This document shows, in pieces, positions 27,810 to 30,255 of a stretch of DNA of 30,255 bases. Origin of the DNA: Patescibacteria group bacterium UBA5194 (lineage in GTDB: Bacteria > Patescibacteriota > Gracilibacteria > BD1-5 > UBA6164); contig DHWA01000026.1 in the NCBI GenBank assembly GCA_002412935.1, positions 1-30,255 on the forward strand. The letters run 5' to 3'. The notes beneath the pieces were generated by a model. It was given only the letters and a program-made list of their open reading frames with translations. It was not told where the DNA came from and made no database searches. The position numbers were made by a program, and so were the translations under genes. Each line of letters starts with the position of its first letter. Position 1 is the stretch's first letter.

Positions 27810-27872
27810 AAAACAAATACATTAGTAAAAAATAATAACTTTTACTATTTTAAACTCTTATACTTTTATTAT

Positions 27873-30255
27873 ATGGATGAAAATATAAACAAAAATGACG
27901 GATTTAAAGATGAAAATCAAGAATTTTTTATAGAACCTAAAAATGAAAACCTTGAAAAACAAGAACAAGAAATAAATAGTGTAGAAAATAATACTAACTC
28001 TACTAATTCAGATCAAAAAATTGAGCAAGATAAAACATTAATTAATACTAATGATAATCAAGCTATTATAACTGAGCCAAAAGTTGATATCATTCCAGAA
28101 CAAAAAGATACTAATTCACTTGAATTATTACTTGAAAATGTAGAAGAATTTCCAAAACAAACAAAAGAACATTTTAGTATCAATATAAATTCTTTTGATG
28201 ATATAGTAAAAATGATACTAAATAACGAATATGATTATTTAATAATTAGTCCTGAATACGAAAAAGTAAAAATTATTTTTAAAAAAGATGAAAAAGATGA
28301 GGATGTAAAATTTATAAATTATCCTATTTATTCAAATATATTAGTTAAAATAAAAAGTCTAGTAAATATTGACTCTGATAATAGAAAACCCCAAGAGTGA
28401 AAATGAAAATATACGTTTGATAAAAAAATTTATGACTTAGATATTTCAACTATTCCCGAAAGCTTTTGAGAAAAAATAACTATAAAAATAGTCCAAAAAG
28501 TAAAAACAAGACCATCTATTAGAGAAGCATTTACATTCACTTGAGCTTTATCATTTATAATTTTTATATTATCTTCATCATTTATAACTTTTGTTGTTAT
28601 GAAGGCTCAAAATGTAGCAGATGTTATATTTTTTAGTTCTTTATGAATAAGTTTAAATGATATAAATGATTTTATTGGTAAGGTTGTAAATTTAGTTTTT
28701 TCATCTTCTATTTTTTTAGAAGTAATATTTTTTGCTGTTTTTTGAATTAAATTTATAATGACAAAAAAAGAATTCAGAAAAAAAAGATTTATATACTGAA
28801 TTATTGCTTTTATATTATTATTATCAACTTTTACTTCATGAAATCTATGGATATTAACAGTTAAAAAGGTTAAATCACTACCAAACTGGCAAGAAATGTC
28901 TTATTGAGAAATACAATTATATGATAATACAAAATTATTACTTGATAAAAAATTCTCAAAAGAAGATGCATTAATAAAAGAAACTGAATACTGAAGTCTT
29001 ATATGACCAGTAACAATAAAATTTGATCTAACATATTATGCAAAAAAAGAAGAAAATAATTCTACTAAAATAGTAAAATATATGTGGGATTTTTGAGACT
29101 GAGATATAAAAGAAGAATTAACTCCTATAGTAATAAAAGAGTTTAATGATAAAAAAACTTATAATATAAAAGTATCTTTAGAATTAAAACAATTAAACTG
29201 AAAAACTACTATTAAGGAAGTAGATAATATGCCTATGGTATGAATCAAGAATCTAGTTACAATAAAAGAAGAACCAACAAATAGCTGATGAAAAAAAGTT
29301 AGTTTTGATGCATCCGACTTATGAAATCTTGGTAAAATAGAATGGTATACTGAAGAAAATTTAGATACCCCAATACTTGTTTGAGAGAGATTTACATATC
29401 CTAAAGTTATTTTTTCAGATACTACAATATGATTATATATAAGAAAAGAATGAAAAACAAATTTAAGCTTAGATAAGGTTTTTCTTATAAACTGATTAAT
29501 TGAAACAAAAATAAATTGAATTATTCAAGAAACAAAAATGGATAATGATTTAATTTATGAATTTGTTGTAAAAGATGTTAAAAAATGAATTGATGATTGA
29601 TTTATAGAGAGTTATAAATGGATAATTTGAGAAAATGAAAAAATTTTAAAAAATGTTGAATGAAAAGAAGAAGAATCTTCAAAAATCAAACAAACTTTTA
29701 TTGATTATTGAAAAAAAGAAGTCAAAGTTATATTGACTGATTCTTACTGAAAAACTAAAGAAATAACAAAAATCATAGATGTAATAAAAAATACTAAACT
29801 CAAAAATAATTTAATTATCTATGATGATTGAAATAAAATAGATCCAAGATATGAAAATAATATCTATTATATTCAAGATTTACTTATACCAACTACATTA
29901 AAATTTGATGCAAGATCTCTAAAAACTGACAATCCTATGGATTCATTACAAAAAGTTACTTGGGAATTGGATTCTAAAACAAAAATATGAAATATTTTTG
30001 ATTTTAAAATGGAATATGAATGAAGAGCTACAATAAAGGCTAAATATACATTTAAAAATATAAAAGATTCAAGTATAAAAGAAATTAGTGATACAATTTA
30101 TATTAATTCTATAAAAAAAGATGCTTTACTTGATTTAGAGATAAAACCATCTGAAGAAGAATATGTTCCTATTACTATACAATTTGATGCTTCAAAAAGT
30201 GAAATAAAAGATGAAAATATAACTAAATTTATTTTTGATTACTGAGATTGAACTA
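27873..30255 (+). CDS. PilB/GspE N-domain-like membrane protein with PKD domains (3' partial)
   Basis: At least 794 residues, cut by the window end. Start at 27873 (MDENINKNDG) because it follows a clear promoter; an in-frame ATG at 27756 would add AT-rich, unlikely sequence. Residues 1-90 are an acidic disordered region. Residues about 104-208 match the N-terminal half of type II secretion/type IV pilus ATPases: YDYLIISPEYEKVKIIFKKD (cf. DIHIEP...VRFRIDG), SNILVKIKSLVNIDSDNRKP and QEG (cf. SRIKxxxxLDIAExRxPQDG), then STIPESFGEKITIKI (cf. STLPTxxGEKxVxRxL). No Walker A follows; instead there are three membrane helices (about 222-243, 277-296, 306-327) and an extracellular part with PKD-type domains (MWDFGDG at about 404-410 and a second FDYGDG at the end). 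Confidence 0.8.

Noticed and set aside
27756..27872. Upstream ATG at 27756 as start of the PilB-like/PKD gene
   Set aside because: It lies within the preceding hairpin's T run and before the promoter at 27781-27809; the extra 39 residues look like translated AT-rich spacer.
1..30255. Genes appearing fragmented or pseudogenised under the standard code
   Set aside because: The fragments join perfectly when TGA is read as glycine; only the pilin-FISUMP gene and priA remain truly broken.

Overview
The window is AT-rich bacterial DNA that only makes sense if UGA is read as glycine (genetic code 25), the code of Absconditabacteria (SR1) and Gracilibacteria. Under the standard code every long gene shatters. 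With TGA as Gly, full-length SecA, DnaN, HtpX, LemA, RuvA, MtaB, L25 and others appear, and TGA falls on invariant glycines such as both glycines of the SecA GEGKT box. Recognisable Shine-Dalgarno sequences are nearly absent upstream of starts, and several promoters of the form TTGnnn-N16/17-TATAAT are visible.

Layout. 1-1046: 3' part of a membrane protein gene. 1288-2552: ArsR-type repressor and SdpI-like immunity protein, the latter bracketed by ~97-bp inverted repeats. 2889-5055 (minus): a small island with a DpnI-type methyl-GATC restriction enzyme and three unknown proteins, bounded on both sides by palindromic intergenic repeats. 5738-7234: lemA-htpX operon. 7262-8536 (minus): mtaB with an in-frame palindromic element. 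8578-9073 (minus): antitoxin/RelE-type toxin. 9137-10255 (minus): dnaN. 10519-11511 (minus): C-terminal half of PriA only. 11600-12454 (minus): unknown protein. 12658-13281: rplY/ctc. 13501-13821: thioredoxin-fold protein lacking CXXC but with a Cys-rich tail. 13934-15358 (minus) and 15501-18269: divergent envelope genes, a FecR-like anchored protein and a large HtrA-like secreted protease. 18270-19754 (minus): coiled-coil protein abutting the protease. 20153-20428: Thr/Glu-repeat lipoprotein. 20498-21091 (minus): ruvA. 21323-22510: class III ornithine decarboxylase-like enzyme. 22679-25300: secA. 25479-27274 (minus): type IV pilin-FISUMP adhesin split by a frameshift at an 8-bp tandem repeat. 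27873-end: membrane protein joining a catalytically empty PilB/GspE N-domain to PKD domains.

The most interesting area is 25.4-30.3 kb. The pilin-FISUMP gene has a C-terminal ~180 bp block with an abrupt change of base and codon usage (about 46% GC by hand count, GGN glycine and CGN arginine, no TGA) and a perfect hairpin at its stop codon. This resembles the variable region of a diversity-generating retroelement target, but no reverse transcriptase or template repeat is visible in the window. The same gene is frameshifted by one extra 8-bp repeat unit whose removal restores one continuous reading frame, suggesting phase variation or recent decay. Together with the neighbouring PilB-like/PKD protein it suggests a variable pilus or surface attachment system, plausible for an epibiotic or predatory CPR bacterium (inference).
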